NCBI RefSeq assembly: GCF_002127325.2
Contig: NC_035443.2
Coordinates: 144,226,073 to 144,290,072, forward strand
DNA: 64,000 nucleotides
Reading direction: 5' to 3'
Source: Helianthus annuus
Taxonomy: Eukaryota; Streptophyta; Magnoliopsida; Asterales; Asteraceae
Shown here: in pieces, positions 12,249 to 21,242 of the stretch
Position numbering within the stretch: position 1 is the first letter of the stretch
How the letters are laid out: each line of letters starts with the position of its first letter
Translations under genes and position numbers: made by a program
Notes under the pieces: model-generated
What the model saw: only the letters and a program-made list of their open reading frames with translations
Databases searched by the model: none
Told to the model about the DNA's origin: nothing

Positions 12249-12492
12249 CTTCTGTTTTCTCTTCTTTGCTTTGGAGGATGTCGTTGAGGGTCCGGGCAGT
12301 CTTCTTTTATTCCGTTCCTTGTATTTATGCTAGAATTAGTTGTCTTTTTGCTTTTTTTGTGAATTTGAGCTCATTTCATCCTGAAAATACAAAAGGAAGA
12401 CAAAAACACTCTTTTTCCAACATTAGTACTTAAAAAGGGTTAGTTTTATGCCTTAATTGATGTTATTTATATGTTGCATTTTACACACATCA

Positions 12493-12532
12493 AATACCCC
12501 CACACTTGAATTTTTGCTTGTCCTCAAGCAAA
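12493..12532 (-). promoter_or_regulatory. Polypurine tract of element A
   Basis: On the minus strand this reads GAGGACAAGCAAAAATTC and then AAGTGTGGGGGTATTTG directly against the LTR. A GAGGACAAGC...AAGTGTGGGGG arrangement is the plus-strand priming tract style of plant Tat/Athila gypsy elements. It fixes the minus orientation. Confidence 0.85.
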
Positions 12533-13757
12533 ACTCTTTAAAATGTGGCTTATACTCCCAAATGGAATAGGTAGAAGAGAAAGTTTTTGGCTTGTCGTAG
12601 AGTGTCGGGAATCCAAGATCTTTTTAGGTTTTATTTTTATTTATTCACAATTTTATTCGTTATGATTTATTGAGAACGTCTGATAGGATAAATTACTTAT
12701 TTGGGCATAACATGCCTTTTTTTTTAAATTCTATTTATATACAAGTTCACATACCTCACGGGATAAATCACTCCACACTCGGCCGTATGTGTATTTTTAG
12801 TGAATCACTCGAGAGCAGCATGGAACTCACACCTTCCATAGGCTTGCCAAGCAATCAATCCTCCTCCTTTTTAACTTTTTACCTTTGTAAATATCAAGAG
12901 GACTTTTTGGGTGAAGGGTTAGGCTTGGGCTAAAGGTGGGTGGTTGGGTTAGTGGTTAGTAAAAGGGCGAAAAGCGTAAAAAGCGTCGGTTTTCGAATTT
13001 TTTTTTAGTGACTTTTTATTTTGAAGTATTCCTCCAAACAAGCTTTTGTTTGTATAGCTTTGTTTGTTTTTAACTTCATCATCACATTTTTTTTAAGTCA
13101 CATAAAAGAACGAGCTTGCGAAAAACCGAGCTTGATACTAAAATAAAGGGTGAAAAATAGAAAAGGGTTTTTGGTGGGTGAAAAGGGTTTTAGGGTAATG
13201 AAATGAAAGGTTTATGCTCAAAGGGGTTAACTAGGGGGATTTTTGGGTAGGTGGTAAAAAAAAAATTGAAAAAATAATGGTGTAGAAAGAAAAATGGTTA
13301 GTCCTAATGCCTCCATCATTTACTTACTTGGGTTTAAGTTGGTAAGGACCGGGAATGAATCGTCGTGGCAAGTTCTAGAGTTGTAAGAACCAAGCGGCTA
13401 TTCACACAAGAAACGAAAAATGAGCATTTAGTCTAAAGATGTAAATTTGTATGCTCAATAAAGGCTCAAAACTCACTTTTGTGGGAATGGGTTTTTAATG
13501 TGATCAAGTATATATAATTAAATTTTAACTAGACTTGTTATGCCGTTTCGTAATTTTCTTATGTTGGTTCTTGTATCATGACGCTTTCGGTTGTAAATTT
13601 TATAAAAATATAACCTTATTGATCTTGTGATTCCTAACTTAAACTTTAGACAAGTAAAAATGAAAGTATTTTTGAAAAAAATTTGGGTGTTTAGCGGTTC
13701 CAATAGAGTTTTGTGTAAGGCTTGTTGTTAGGACTTGCAAAATTTCAAAGTGTTAGC
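12533..13757 (-). other. Element A 3' non-coding region
   Basis: No ORF. Much of it is conserved in A' (21,243-21,797 and 23,186-23,830), including GGCGAAAAGCGTAAAAAGC and the GAATGGGTTTTTA-TGTGATCAAG block, so it is a family feature and not random filler. Confidence 0.75.
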
Positions 13758-13793
13758 TTCCCCCCCACACTTAAATTACACATTGTCCTCAAT
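13758..13793 (-). promoter_or_regulatory. Second, internal polypurine-like tract
   Basis: Minus strand reads CATTGAGGACAATGTG then TAATTTAAGTGTGGGGGGGAAG, the same GAGGACAA...AAGTGTGGGGG pattern as the terminal PPT but about 1.25 kb inside the element. It is conserved at 23,833-23,870 in A'. It could be an internal plus-strand primer or a relic of an older LTR border. Confidence 0.7.
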
Positions 13794-13870
13794 GTGTCCC
13801 AAAAATAAATTTTTAGGTTGATTGGATGTGTGGTGTGGTGTTAAAATGCAAAGATTTATGTTACTGGCAG

Positions 13871-14047
13871 TCTGGACACGGCCCCGTGGTCAGGTGCCAG
13901 TAACAGAAATTAAAGAAATGAGACAGAAGCCTGGACACGGGGGCGTGTCTGGTGAACACGGCCCGTGTCCAGTTACCTGAACTGGGCATTTTTCTGCAGG
14001 TGGCTCAGCACGGGGCCGTGTTGGTTGGGCACGGCCCGTGTTGAGCC
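13871..14047. repeat. GC-rich dyads, internal cluster of A
   Basis: CACGGCCCCGTG at about 13,876; a CACGGGGGCGTG / CACGGCCCGTG pair at about 13,930-13,975; and a CACGGGGCCGTG / CACGGCCCGTG pair at about 14,004-14,047. These lie just downstream of the 14,332-14,760 ORF in the element's sense. The matching cluster in A' is at 23,944-24,137. Confidence 0.8.
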
Positions 14048-14331
14048 TTCTGTGATGGAGATTTGTGTCGGGTTGCTCTGTTCTTTGTGCATGGGGCCAT
14101 TTTTCTCATTCCCTTTTTCATCCATTACCACCATAAGTGTATTTTATTCATCAATAACCATCAATCTTAGAAACCATCATATCATTGCAAACATAGAGAA
14201 TTACATATAGTTAACTAAATAACTAGGGGGATACATGAGGTTATCATAAAGGTTCTACTTATTTAGGAAAATTTCGGGAATAGCTTCCCGATGTAGTAAG
14301 ACCCTTTAGCCGATGGCTCCTCGGTTATTGT

Positions 14332-14760
14332 TCAAAGCCACTCTTCTATCTCCCTTGGGAGGAAGAAAGCAGCTTCATTCTCTTCAGTGGCTTGAGGAGG
14401 AACATTCACCGGGACTCCCTGCACCACCCTTTGCTGAGGCCCTTGGTGCATGGCATGCCATTCGGCCGGAATGATGACCTCGGGCACTACATTCCACGCT
14501 CTTTGGGTTATTACGGGAACCAAAGGCGGGGAGGCGAGAAGGTTTAACCTCTGGTGCAGGAGGTTTACTTCTCGAAGACAGCCTTCCAACCCTACCGTCA
14601 GATGATTAATACGGTCCACTAACGCTTCTTCTACTCCCGTCATCTCGTCTATGGCTTCCCTTAAGGCGTAAACGTAGTTTACTAGGGAGTCTTCTGCTGT
14701 GGACAACCTTCTCCCAATTCGGTTATTTCGTGAAGATGATCCGCTAGTCCTGCTGGCCAT
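14332..14760 (-). CDS. Conserved small protein, helical (element A, ORF-A)
   Basis: 142 residues from MASRTSG, a start shared by A' (24,935). The frame is open further upstream but that part is not conserved. After a Ser/Arg-rich N-terminus comes a helix-prone stretch (AEDSLVNYVYALREAIDEM through EVNLLHQRLN) with heptad-like leucines, then SPPLVP, QRAWNVVPEVIIPAEW, a Pro/Gln-rich link and the C-terminal FFLPREIEEWL. No catalytic motif is visible. The copy in A' is identical over 44 consecutive residues while its DNA differs at about two dozen sites there, so the protein is under selection. A splice-acceptor-like tract (pyrimidines then CAG) lies 3 bp before the ATG, and the same arrangement occurs in A'. 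A gag-accessory or multimerisation role would fit but is inference. I do not recognise the family. Confidence 0.75.
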   Translation of the reverse strand: MASRTSGSSSRNNRIGRRLSTAEDSLVNYVYALREAIDEMTGVEEALVDRINHLTVGLEGCLREVNLLHQRLNLLASPPLVPVITQRAWNVVPEVIIPAEWHAMHQGPQQRVVQGVPVNVPPQATEENEAAFFLPREIEEWL

Positions 14761-14807
14761 TTTCTGTGAAAGAAACCGAAGATAACTAAATTTTTGCAAA
14801 ACAGCAC

Positions 14808-14850
14808 CTCGAGCACGGCCCCGTGCTCACTGAGCACGGCCCCGTGTTAA
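14808..14850. repeat. GC-rich dyad pair upstream of ORF-A
   Basis: GAGCACGGCCCCGTGCTC, then ACT, then GAGCACGGCCCCGTGTT. Each half is itself nearly palindromic. The counterpart in A' is at 24,982-25,024. Confidence 0.85.
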
Positions 14851-15354
14851 GTTGTCTGCAGGATTTTTGGCTAAGGATTCTTGGGTTTTAAATTATTTTC
14901 ACATCTTTTAACTGTGGTTTAAGCTTAGATAATTTAAAACAAAGTTATTGAATCAACTTTAAACAAGAATCCGCAGCAAATAATCTTACAAACGTTACAT
15001 AGAAGGTTGGAACCATGGGGTTTCCAAGCTTCCATGGAGGAGATGTTTGAAAAATTTTGAAAGAAAGAGAAATGAACAAAAGTGGAAAGGACAAGATGGT
15101 CCTTGGGAACCTTCTTTTAGCACTTACCTAGGATGGTATATGTGAAGATCCCAGGAATCTCTGTCTAGTGAAGTGGTAAAAAATGAGCAGGAATCAGGCT
15201 GCATTTAAAGAAAACGACAGGACGCTGGACACGGCCCTGTGTGCAGAGAAAATCCTGACACATTTTGTCCGTATTCTGACAAAATCAGCAGAGAATCTTC
15301 TGGGTGGGCACGGGGTCGTGTTCACCGGACACGGCCCCGTGTTGGGAGGCTGTT
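14851..15354 (-). other. Spacer between ORF-B and ORF-A
   Basis: Non-coding on the minus strand. It is partly conserved in A' (25,025-25,526) and contains further dyads at 15,225-15,245 and 15,304-15,344. If ORF-A is made from a spliced RNA, this is where the intron's 3' part would lie. Confidence 0.6.
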
Positions 15355-16023
15355 TTATGGAGTTTTGTTGCTCCTAAGGATTTTATTTATATCGGGTGGT
15401 TCTTGATTTGTTGGAACAACCCCAAAGTGCCTAAGATACCTTAATTGTCCTATACTAAGGCGAGAACGCAAGAGGTTATCGGTGAGGGTAATTCCTATTT
15501 TCATTCTAGGTGGACAAGTCCAACCCTTTTCCGGGCTCTCGTTAAAGAAGGTGTATGCCGAATCGCTCAGGTCTATGTATGCATCGAACGAAGTCGATGG
15601 AGAGTCCTTCACGGCACAATCGGCACAGGGACGACTATCGTTCAAGTCTTTTCTAGGTATGAAGGTATTTTCGGGAGCAACGAGGTTGTCGGAATGCGGT
15701 TCCAACATTTCCTCATGGTCATCGTCTTGGGGCGGATCAATAAAATCCTTCCTAAGTTCCTTTGACCAATTTAGAATTAGTTCTTCTAGTTGAAATAACT
15801 CGTCAAGGAGCATTTCCCCTAGAATATCTGGCTGGGCGCATTCGAGGGAGAGATAGTGCTTATTTTTACTTTCGCCCCTCTTAAGGTTATAAGGAATTGG
15901 TGGGTCTATATAGTGGGGCCTATAATTTAGAAAATAACATTTTAATTCTTCATGTTCGCCTCCACATAATCGACACCACGTACCATAAGAGTTCCGAAAG
16001 TAAAAAGAATTACTATCACTCAT
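15355..16023 (-). CDS. Gag-like protein with CCHC-type knuckle (element A, ORF-B)
   Basis: 222 residues from the first in-frame ATG. Near the N-terminus CRLCGGEHEELKC gives C-x2-C-x3-H-x4-C, one residue shorter in the third gap than the usual retroviral knuckle. A 'CGG-x-H' knuckle is typical of Tat/Athila-type gag. Then follow YIDPP, ECAQPDILGEMLLDELFQLE (helical), an acidic region, the strongly conserved SRPCADCAVKDSPSTSFDAY through FFNESP, and C-terminal LRSRL...QLRYLRHFGVVP. It sits just after the primer site, where gag belongs. The true start is unclear: the frame stays open upstream to about 16,125, that part is conserved in A', and A' lacks this ATG. Spliced or non-AUG initiation is possible. 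No protease or polymerase follows. Confidence 0.75.
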   Translation of the reverse strand: MSDSNSFYFRNSYGTWCRLCGGEHEELKCYFLNYRPHYIDPPIPYNLKRGESKNKHYLSLECAQPDILGEMLLDELFQLEELILNWSKELRKDFIDPPQDDDHEEMLEPHSDNLVAPENTFIPRKDLNDSRPCADCAVKDSPSTSFDAYIDLSDSAYTFFNESPEKGWTCPPRMKIGITLTDNLLRSRLSIGQLRYLRHFGVVPTNQEPPDINKILRSNKTP

Positions 16024-16084
16024 GTTTGTGTCAGAAATTACCAACCGCCGGGATTTAACGGTTCTGTTTTCAGTAAGAGAATCT

Positions 16085-16208
16085 TGGGCACGGGGGCGTG
16101 TTGAGTGGACACGGCCCCGTGTTCAGCTTACTGTCTGACTTAAAACAGGATTGCTAGTTCCAATGATTGAGCACGGGGGCGTGTTCAGCGGGCACGGCCC
16201 GTGCTGAG
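16085..16208. repeat. GC-rich dyads in the leader of A
   Basis: Two pairs: GGGCACGGGGGCGTGTTGAG with GGACACGGCCCCGTGTTC (16,085-16,127), and GAGCACGGGGGCGTGTTC with GGGCACGGCCCGTGCTGAG (16,167-16,208). They lie between the primer site and ORF-B, where retroelement packaging structures are usually found. The A' counterpart is at 26,262-26,385. Confidence 0.85.
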
Positions 16209-16308
16209 CTCTGCAGAAGCTGAAAAACTAAGAAAAATCCTAAAAATTAAAAAGAAAAATAAAAATATGATTAGGCCGTTGATTCCTAACTTTCTTAAAA
16301 TACTTGTG

Positions 16309-16326
16309 TCCCCGGCAGCGGCGCCA
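16309..16326 (-). promoter_or_regulatory. Primer-binding site, tRNA-Asp type (element A)
   Basis: The plus strand reads TCCCCGGCAGCGGCGCCA, which matches the 3' end of plant tRNA-Asp (TCCCCGGCAACGGCGCCA) except for one A-to-G. It lies 6 bp inside the right LTR, so that LTR is the 5' LTR and the element is transcribed leftward. Confidence 0.88.
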
Positions 16327-17520
16327 AAAACTTGATGTGTGTTGGTGTATATATAATTTAGATGTATAATTAAGCCCTTTTTACACCTTTAGCCAAGTTT
16401 TAAATTTATAAAAACACGATATTCACTAACACTAAACACACATATGGGCAAGTGCACCCATCGTGGACGTAGTATAGTGTTGGTAAGATACCGAGGTCGT
16501 CCAAGGACACAAGAGCTTTTAATACCGGTTTATCCTCAACGTCTAATCAAATCAAAAAGTGAGAAAAATGTTTTTAAACTAAGAAAATAAAAACTAACTA
16601 AATGCTGAAAAATAAAATAAAAATAAAAACAGATAGACAAGATGAATCACTTGGATCCGACTCGTGTATTAGTATAACCTTTGATTATTTTCGCACTTTT
16701 GCACTTGTTTAAGAGATTATCTTAGTTATTGTAGTAGGCCCTCTTTTGAAGGCGACGTTACCCTCAACCCAGTAGTTTGAGTCAGCAAGGATACAATCCT
16801 AAAGGGTCGGATTATTGGAAGATAATGAATTAAGTTATTAATGCAAATTATGGTAGGCCCCGCTTTTGGCGGTGACGTTACCCTCGACTAAGTAGTCTGA
16901 GTCAGCAGGGATACAGTCCTAAATAGCCGGGTTATAGTATTAATAGTAGTTAACTTATGAGGGGGTCAAAGAGTTTTGATCCCCGCCATCCAATACCTAT
17001 GGGCATTGAAGGAGATCCTACTAAATTTGACCCAGGTCCCTTGCAGGACCTCTAAACGCTGAACAAGGGCAAGACCCTAACCAAACCGTTCCCTTAACCC
17101 CCGACCAGGTAGCCAACATACCTCCATATAGACCGTGGAGATATGAATGGTGAAAATCTTTTATTTTATATAGACAATGAAATAATGCCAAGACACCACG
17201 GACAAACGATAAGGAAAGATCACCTTCAACATAAGCAACTAGTTACTAAAGTCATTAATACAAAACCAAATAAAAAGTGCAAAAGATTAAAAATAAAAAG
17301 TATTATACTAAACACTTGTCTTCACCAAGTGATGTAAGAGACTTAGGCAAACATGGCCTTGATTGTCAAGAACTCTTACGATCAATCTTGGATCCCGAGA
17401 CGACTCACACACTCTACGATGGACAATGGATGATGGTGGTGGATGATGGTGTTATGGTGGTGGATGAAGTGTGAGAGAGGTGGTGTGCCAAGGGATGAGA
17501 TGGAATGAAACCAAGCACCC

Positions 17521-17530
17521 CTATTTATAG
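17521..17530 (-). promoter_or_regulatory. TATA box of the element A 5' LTR
   Basis: CTATAAATAG on the minus strand. Dyad pairs begin 16 bp upstream (17,546 onward). The matching box in the 3' LTR is at 11,997-12,006. In A' it has drifted to CTATAAGTAG (27,691-27,700). Confidence 0.65.
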
Positions 17531-17545
17531 GCTGAACAGAAGGCT

Positions 17546-17770
17546 GGGCACGACCCCGTGTCTGTTGGACACGCCCCCGTGCCCGTCTGACAGTCTCTCT
17601 CCTCATTAATTGTAATTCGCAATTACAATTAATGCGCCTGCTGTACTTTCACCACGCCCCCGTGCTCACTTGACACGGCCCCGTGGTGGGCAATGGAAGC
17701 TTCTACCAGTTTGTCTTTTATGCTGCTTCTTGGGCACGGCCCCGTGCTGGCTGAGCACGGGGCGTGTTCA
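17546..17770. repeat. GC-rich dyad cluster, 5' LTR of A
   Basis: The same three dyad pairs as in the 3' LTR. Most substitutions between the LTRs here fall in the dyads (for example GGCCCC to GACCCC). Confidence 0.85.
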
Positions 17771-18021
17771 GGCTTCTGTTTTCTCTTCTTTGCTTTGGAG
17801 GATGCCGTTGAGGGTCCGGGCAGTCTTCTTTTATTCCTTTCCTTGTATTTATGCTAGAATTAGTTGTCTTTTTGCTTCTTTTGTGAATTTGAGCTCATTT
17901 CATCCTGAAAATACAAAAGGAAGACAAAAACACTCTTTTTCCAACATTAGTACTTAAAAAGGGTTAGTTTTATGCCTTAATTGATGTGATTTATATGTTG
18001 CATTTTACACACATCATGATC

Positions 18022-20120
18022 GCACGCTACAATACACTCAAAACTAGTTCCGCCATCACCGCTGTCGCATAAGCACAACTATAGGCGCCACCATTGCTCT
18101 AGCTCCACCACTGTTGCGTGCTACATCGCCGCAATCGCCGCCACCGTGAAAGGTTGCTTTGGGTCCTTCCTTTTCGCCTCTATATGTCCCTGCTCTGTCC
18201 TTGACAAACTGCCGTCGCGTTAACGACTAATTGGTTCGACCTAAGGTACCATTAAACTATGTCATTTTCATTAGATTTCCTACCGTTCATAATCATTAAT
18301 CCAAGGAATAACATTTTTACTTCGCCACTACCAGGCCTCCGACTACGAAAAAAAATTGATTTACTTTACTCGTACACAAACGTCGGTCGCCATGGAACAG
18401 ATTGTTTGTCGTCGTCTGCTACCGTTAACCGTTGCGGCCGTTTCCTTTCTTTCCGGTCCGTGTGTGTGGTTAGCCAACGTCACACATCAAATTACTTCCG
18501 CGGTTGTCTCATCCTCTAATTCGTTCGGCTTCGACTAATAAGGTAAATCAAAACCTTTTTACCTCATTCATATATTACCCTGTTCTTCCCGATTGTTGAT
18601 TGATTTCCGGCAGAAAAAAAAGAAGGTACCACAATTTCAAGTCCTCATTCAAATTACCACCTCATTGTTTTCATTACATATAGATAACTAGTTCATATAT
18701 GAAAACAATTTCATTACATATAGATAACTAGTTCATATCTGAAAATAATCATTGTCAAATGAGTCGTCATATATCCTTCACTATTAGTTTATCGATCATG
18801 AATAAAACTAGTTTATCGATCAAATGATAAGGGAGGTTTAGTTATATAATGATTTCAGAAGCCTCTGTCGCCGAAAATTGATAAGTCAACAAGTCACATA
18901 ACCAACTTAGTGGCCCATAAAGATAATCCAATGATAAAAAAATGTAGGCGTTCGTACTCGTTGAAGACAACTTGTTTTGGCTTTGTTATGCTTGCTAAGG
19001 TACGGATTCTTGGGTCTTGACATCTTAGTATAATTTTTTTTTTCGCTAGCCTTTGGTACGGATTTTGTTTCATTTCATCATAGTATAAATATAAATTTGT
19101 ATCCGTTACTTTGTAGTACGGATTTTGTCATCGTGGTCAGTCTTCAATAATTCTTTATTATGTTATTTTGATACCTTTTAGTGTTTAGGAAATTGTCCAT
19201 TATCTCTGGTATCATATGGTTTGATTACTATTATGTTGTAGCATGCCATACCTCAGACTTGTATTCATGGTCGCATGTTCCCATTAGTTTTATTTTAGTT
19301 GCCTGTAGATTATTTACAAGGCCTTAGTATTTGTACTCTGTCACCCGACCATGTCTGGCTTGCCGTTTCGGCGTCAACGGCATGGCACTTATCGTGACAG
19401 TGCGTAATAAAAGTTCACGGTGTCTCTAGCTCGTGCTTGTGTAGCACCTTGGCCCCTAGAGCCGTATAGATCAATCTTAGCTATGAGTTTGAGTCTGTTG
19501 TCTGGAGATGGAATAATGGGTATACCGCCATACTCACCGTCTCATAGGTACATAGAGTAGCTACCTGTGTACCAGTCTGTTTGTTTGTAGCTCTGGGTGC
19601 TTCTGTGTTACACGACTTGTTCTGTTGATATACATCTGTCGTGTAAGTTAGTATATGTTTCTTTATGTGAATATGTTCAGTATTTGTTCTAATATTTCTG
19701 ATATGTTTTGTACGCTTCTGATTATACTTCCAATTATGTATCGGGTTATGTTTTCGATTATATTCAGATATGTGGATATGTTTTGTATGCATCTGGTCAT
19801 GTTTCCGATAGCGAGTTAATCATGCTTCTAATTATGTTCAGAATCCGATTATGTTCCGTATTAGTTATGTCCGTTTTGACTCAGTGTCTGTTTTAGTTTC
19901 GTCCCAGTATGAGTCTCAGTTTGGATTTCGATTCCATGTTATACGTATAGTTTTATCTGTCGGTACCTGTATTTAGTATTTGATTCAATTTGTTCTATAC
20001 TTTTCATTTAATCTGTCTTTGTTTCGTGTCAATTCTCTCGATCGGTTTAATGAGTTTTGTAAGAATTGAATTATTCTACCTTTGAACTTAGGTTATCCGA
20101 TTATTTGGTTATTGAATAAA
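18022..20120 (+). other. Older LTR-like host sequence (left part)
   Basis: Non-coding. 18,022-18,200 continues the GC-richer locus split by element A. 18,240-20,120 is T-rich on the plus strand and includes GTATACCGCCATACTCACC and CTCATAGGTAC-type text that I associate with gypsy LTRs. The sequence resumes at 28,243 after element A'. There are no coding motifs. The start of this presumed LTR could not be fixed. Confidence 0.4.
18669..18748 (+). repeat. 40-bp tandem duplication
   Basis: Two adjacent copies of a unit beginning TTTCATTACATATAGATAAC, differing at two or three sites. Confidence 0.85.
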
Positions 20121-20125
20121 CCTCC

Positions 20126-21242
20126 TGATGCGTGCGAAGTGTTATATATATTAGGTGTATATTTTAAGCCCTTTTTACACTTTTTAGCCAAGTTTTAAAT
20201 TTATAAACACGATATTTACTAACACTAAACACATATATGGGCAAGTGCACCCATCGTGGACGTAGTATAGTGTTGGTAAGATACCGAGGTCGTCCAAGGA
20301 CACAAGAGCTTTTAGTACCGGTTTATCCTCAACGTCTAATCAAATCAAAATGTTAGAAAAAAGGTTTTTTAAACTAGGAAAATAAAACTAACTAAAATGC
20401 TGAAAAGTAAAATAAAAGTAAAAACAGATAGACAAGATGAATCACTTGGATCTGACTCGTGTGTAGTGTAACCTTTGATTATTTTCGCACTTTTGCACTT
20501 GTTTAAGAGATTATCTTAGTTATTGTAGTAGGCCCATCTTTTGAAGGCGACGTTACCCTCAACCCAGTAGTTTGAGTCAGCAAGGATACAATCCTAAAGG
20601 GTCGGATTATTGAAAGATAATTAATTAAGTTATTAATACATAATGTGGTAGGCCCCTCTTTTGAAGGCGATGTTACCCTCGGCTAAGTAGTCTGAGTCAG
20701 CAGGGATACAGTCCTAAGTAGCCGGGTTAAAGTTTTAATAGTAGTTTAACTTATGAGGGGATCAAAGAGTTTGGACCCCCGCCATCCAATACCGTTGGGT
20801 ATTGAACGGGGTCCTACTAAATTTGACCCAGGTCCTTTGCAGGATCTATACACTGAACAATGGCAAGACTCTTACCAAACCGTTCCCTTAACCCCTGACC
20901 AGGTAGCCAACATACCTCCATATAGACCATGGAGATATGAATGGTGAAAATCTTTTATTTTATATAGACAGTAAAATAATGCCAAGACACCACGGACAAA
21001 AGATAAGGAAAAATCACCTTCAACATAAGAAACTAGTAATTAAAGTCATTAATACAAAACCAATTAAAAAGTGCAAAAGATTAAAAATAAAAAGTATTAC
21101 ACTAAACACTTGTCTTCACCAAGTGATGTAAGAGACTTAAGCAAACATGGCCTTTGATTGTCAAGAACTCTTACGATCAATCTTGGATCCCGAGACGACT
21201 CACACACTCTATGATGGACAATGGATGATGGTGGTGGATGAT
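20126..21242 (-). repeat. Element A' 3' LTR, truncated
   Basis: Matches 26,499-27,615 of the right LTR, then switches at GGTGGATGATG to internal text (TGTGGCTTTTTTCACTCCC, compare 12,544 in A). The junction shares ATG with both parents, as in a microhomology-mediated or illegitimate-recombination deletion. Confidence 0.88.

Larger units (their letters stand above)
10798..12492 (-). repeat. Element A 3' LTR
   Basis: 1,695 bp, TGATG...CATCA. Compared with the other LTR it has a few extra bases in a GGTGGTGGTAGGTGG stretch near 11,920-11,940. It contains an internal tandem pair (11,197-11,402), a minus-strand TATA-like CTATAAATAG (11,997-12,006) and a GC-dyad cluster (12,022-12,248). An ATG-starting 64-codon plus-strand frame at 11,609 recurs in every LTR copy, but it is antisense to the element and is treated as chance. 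Confidence 0.93.
10798..18016 (-). mobile_element. Element A: intact non-autonomous LTR retrotransposon
   Basis: 7,219 bp, bounded by near-identical LTRs (10,798-12,492 and 16,333-18,016) that begin TGATG and end CATCA. The 5-bp target duplication TGATC lies at 10,793-10,797 and 18,017-18,021. Orientation is minus: the tRNA-Asp-type primer site abuts the right LTR and the polypurine tract abuts the left LTR. The internal 3.8 kb holds only two short ORFs (15,355-16,023 and 14,332-14,760) and no protease, reverse transcriptase or integrase motif. PBS and PPT style point to the Tat/Athila side of Ty3/gypsy. By hand I count about 15 substitutions plus a few indels between the LTRs (roughly 1%), so insertion was recent. 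Confidence 0.92.
16333..18016 (-). repeat. Element A 5' LTR
   Basis: 1,684 bp, TGATG...CATCA, near-identical to 10,798-12,492. It carries the element's active-position promoter. Confidence 0.93.

Noticed and set aside
15445..15793. Plus-strand frames over ORF-B, conserved at 25,315-25,908
   Set aside because: The peptide is conserved because the underlying DNA block is. There is no start context, and the ends differ between copies. An overlapping gene is kept only as one possible reading of the conserved block.
16309..16326. tRNA-Asp gene fragment
   Set aside because: Only the 18-nt 3' end is present, abutting an LTR, as a primer site requires.
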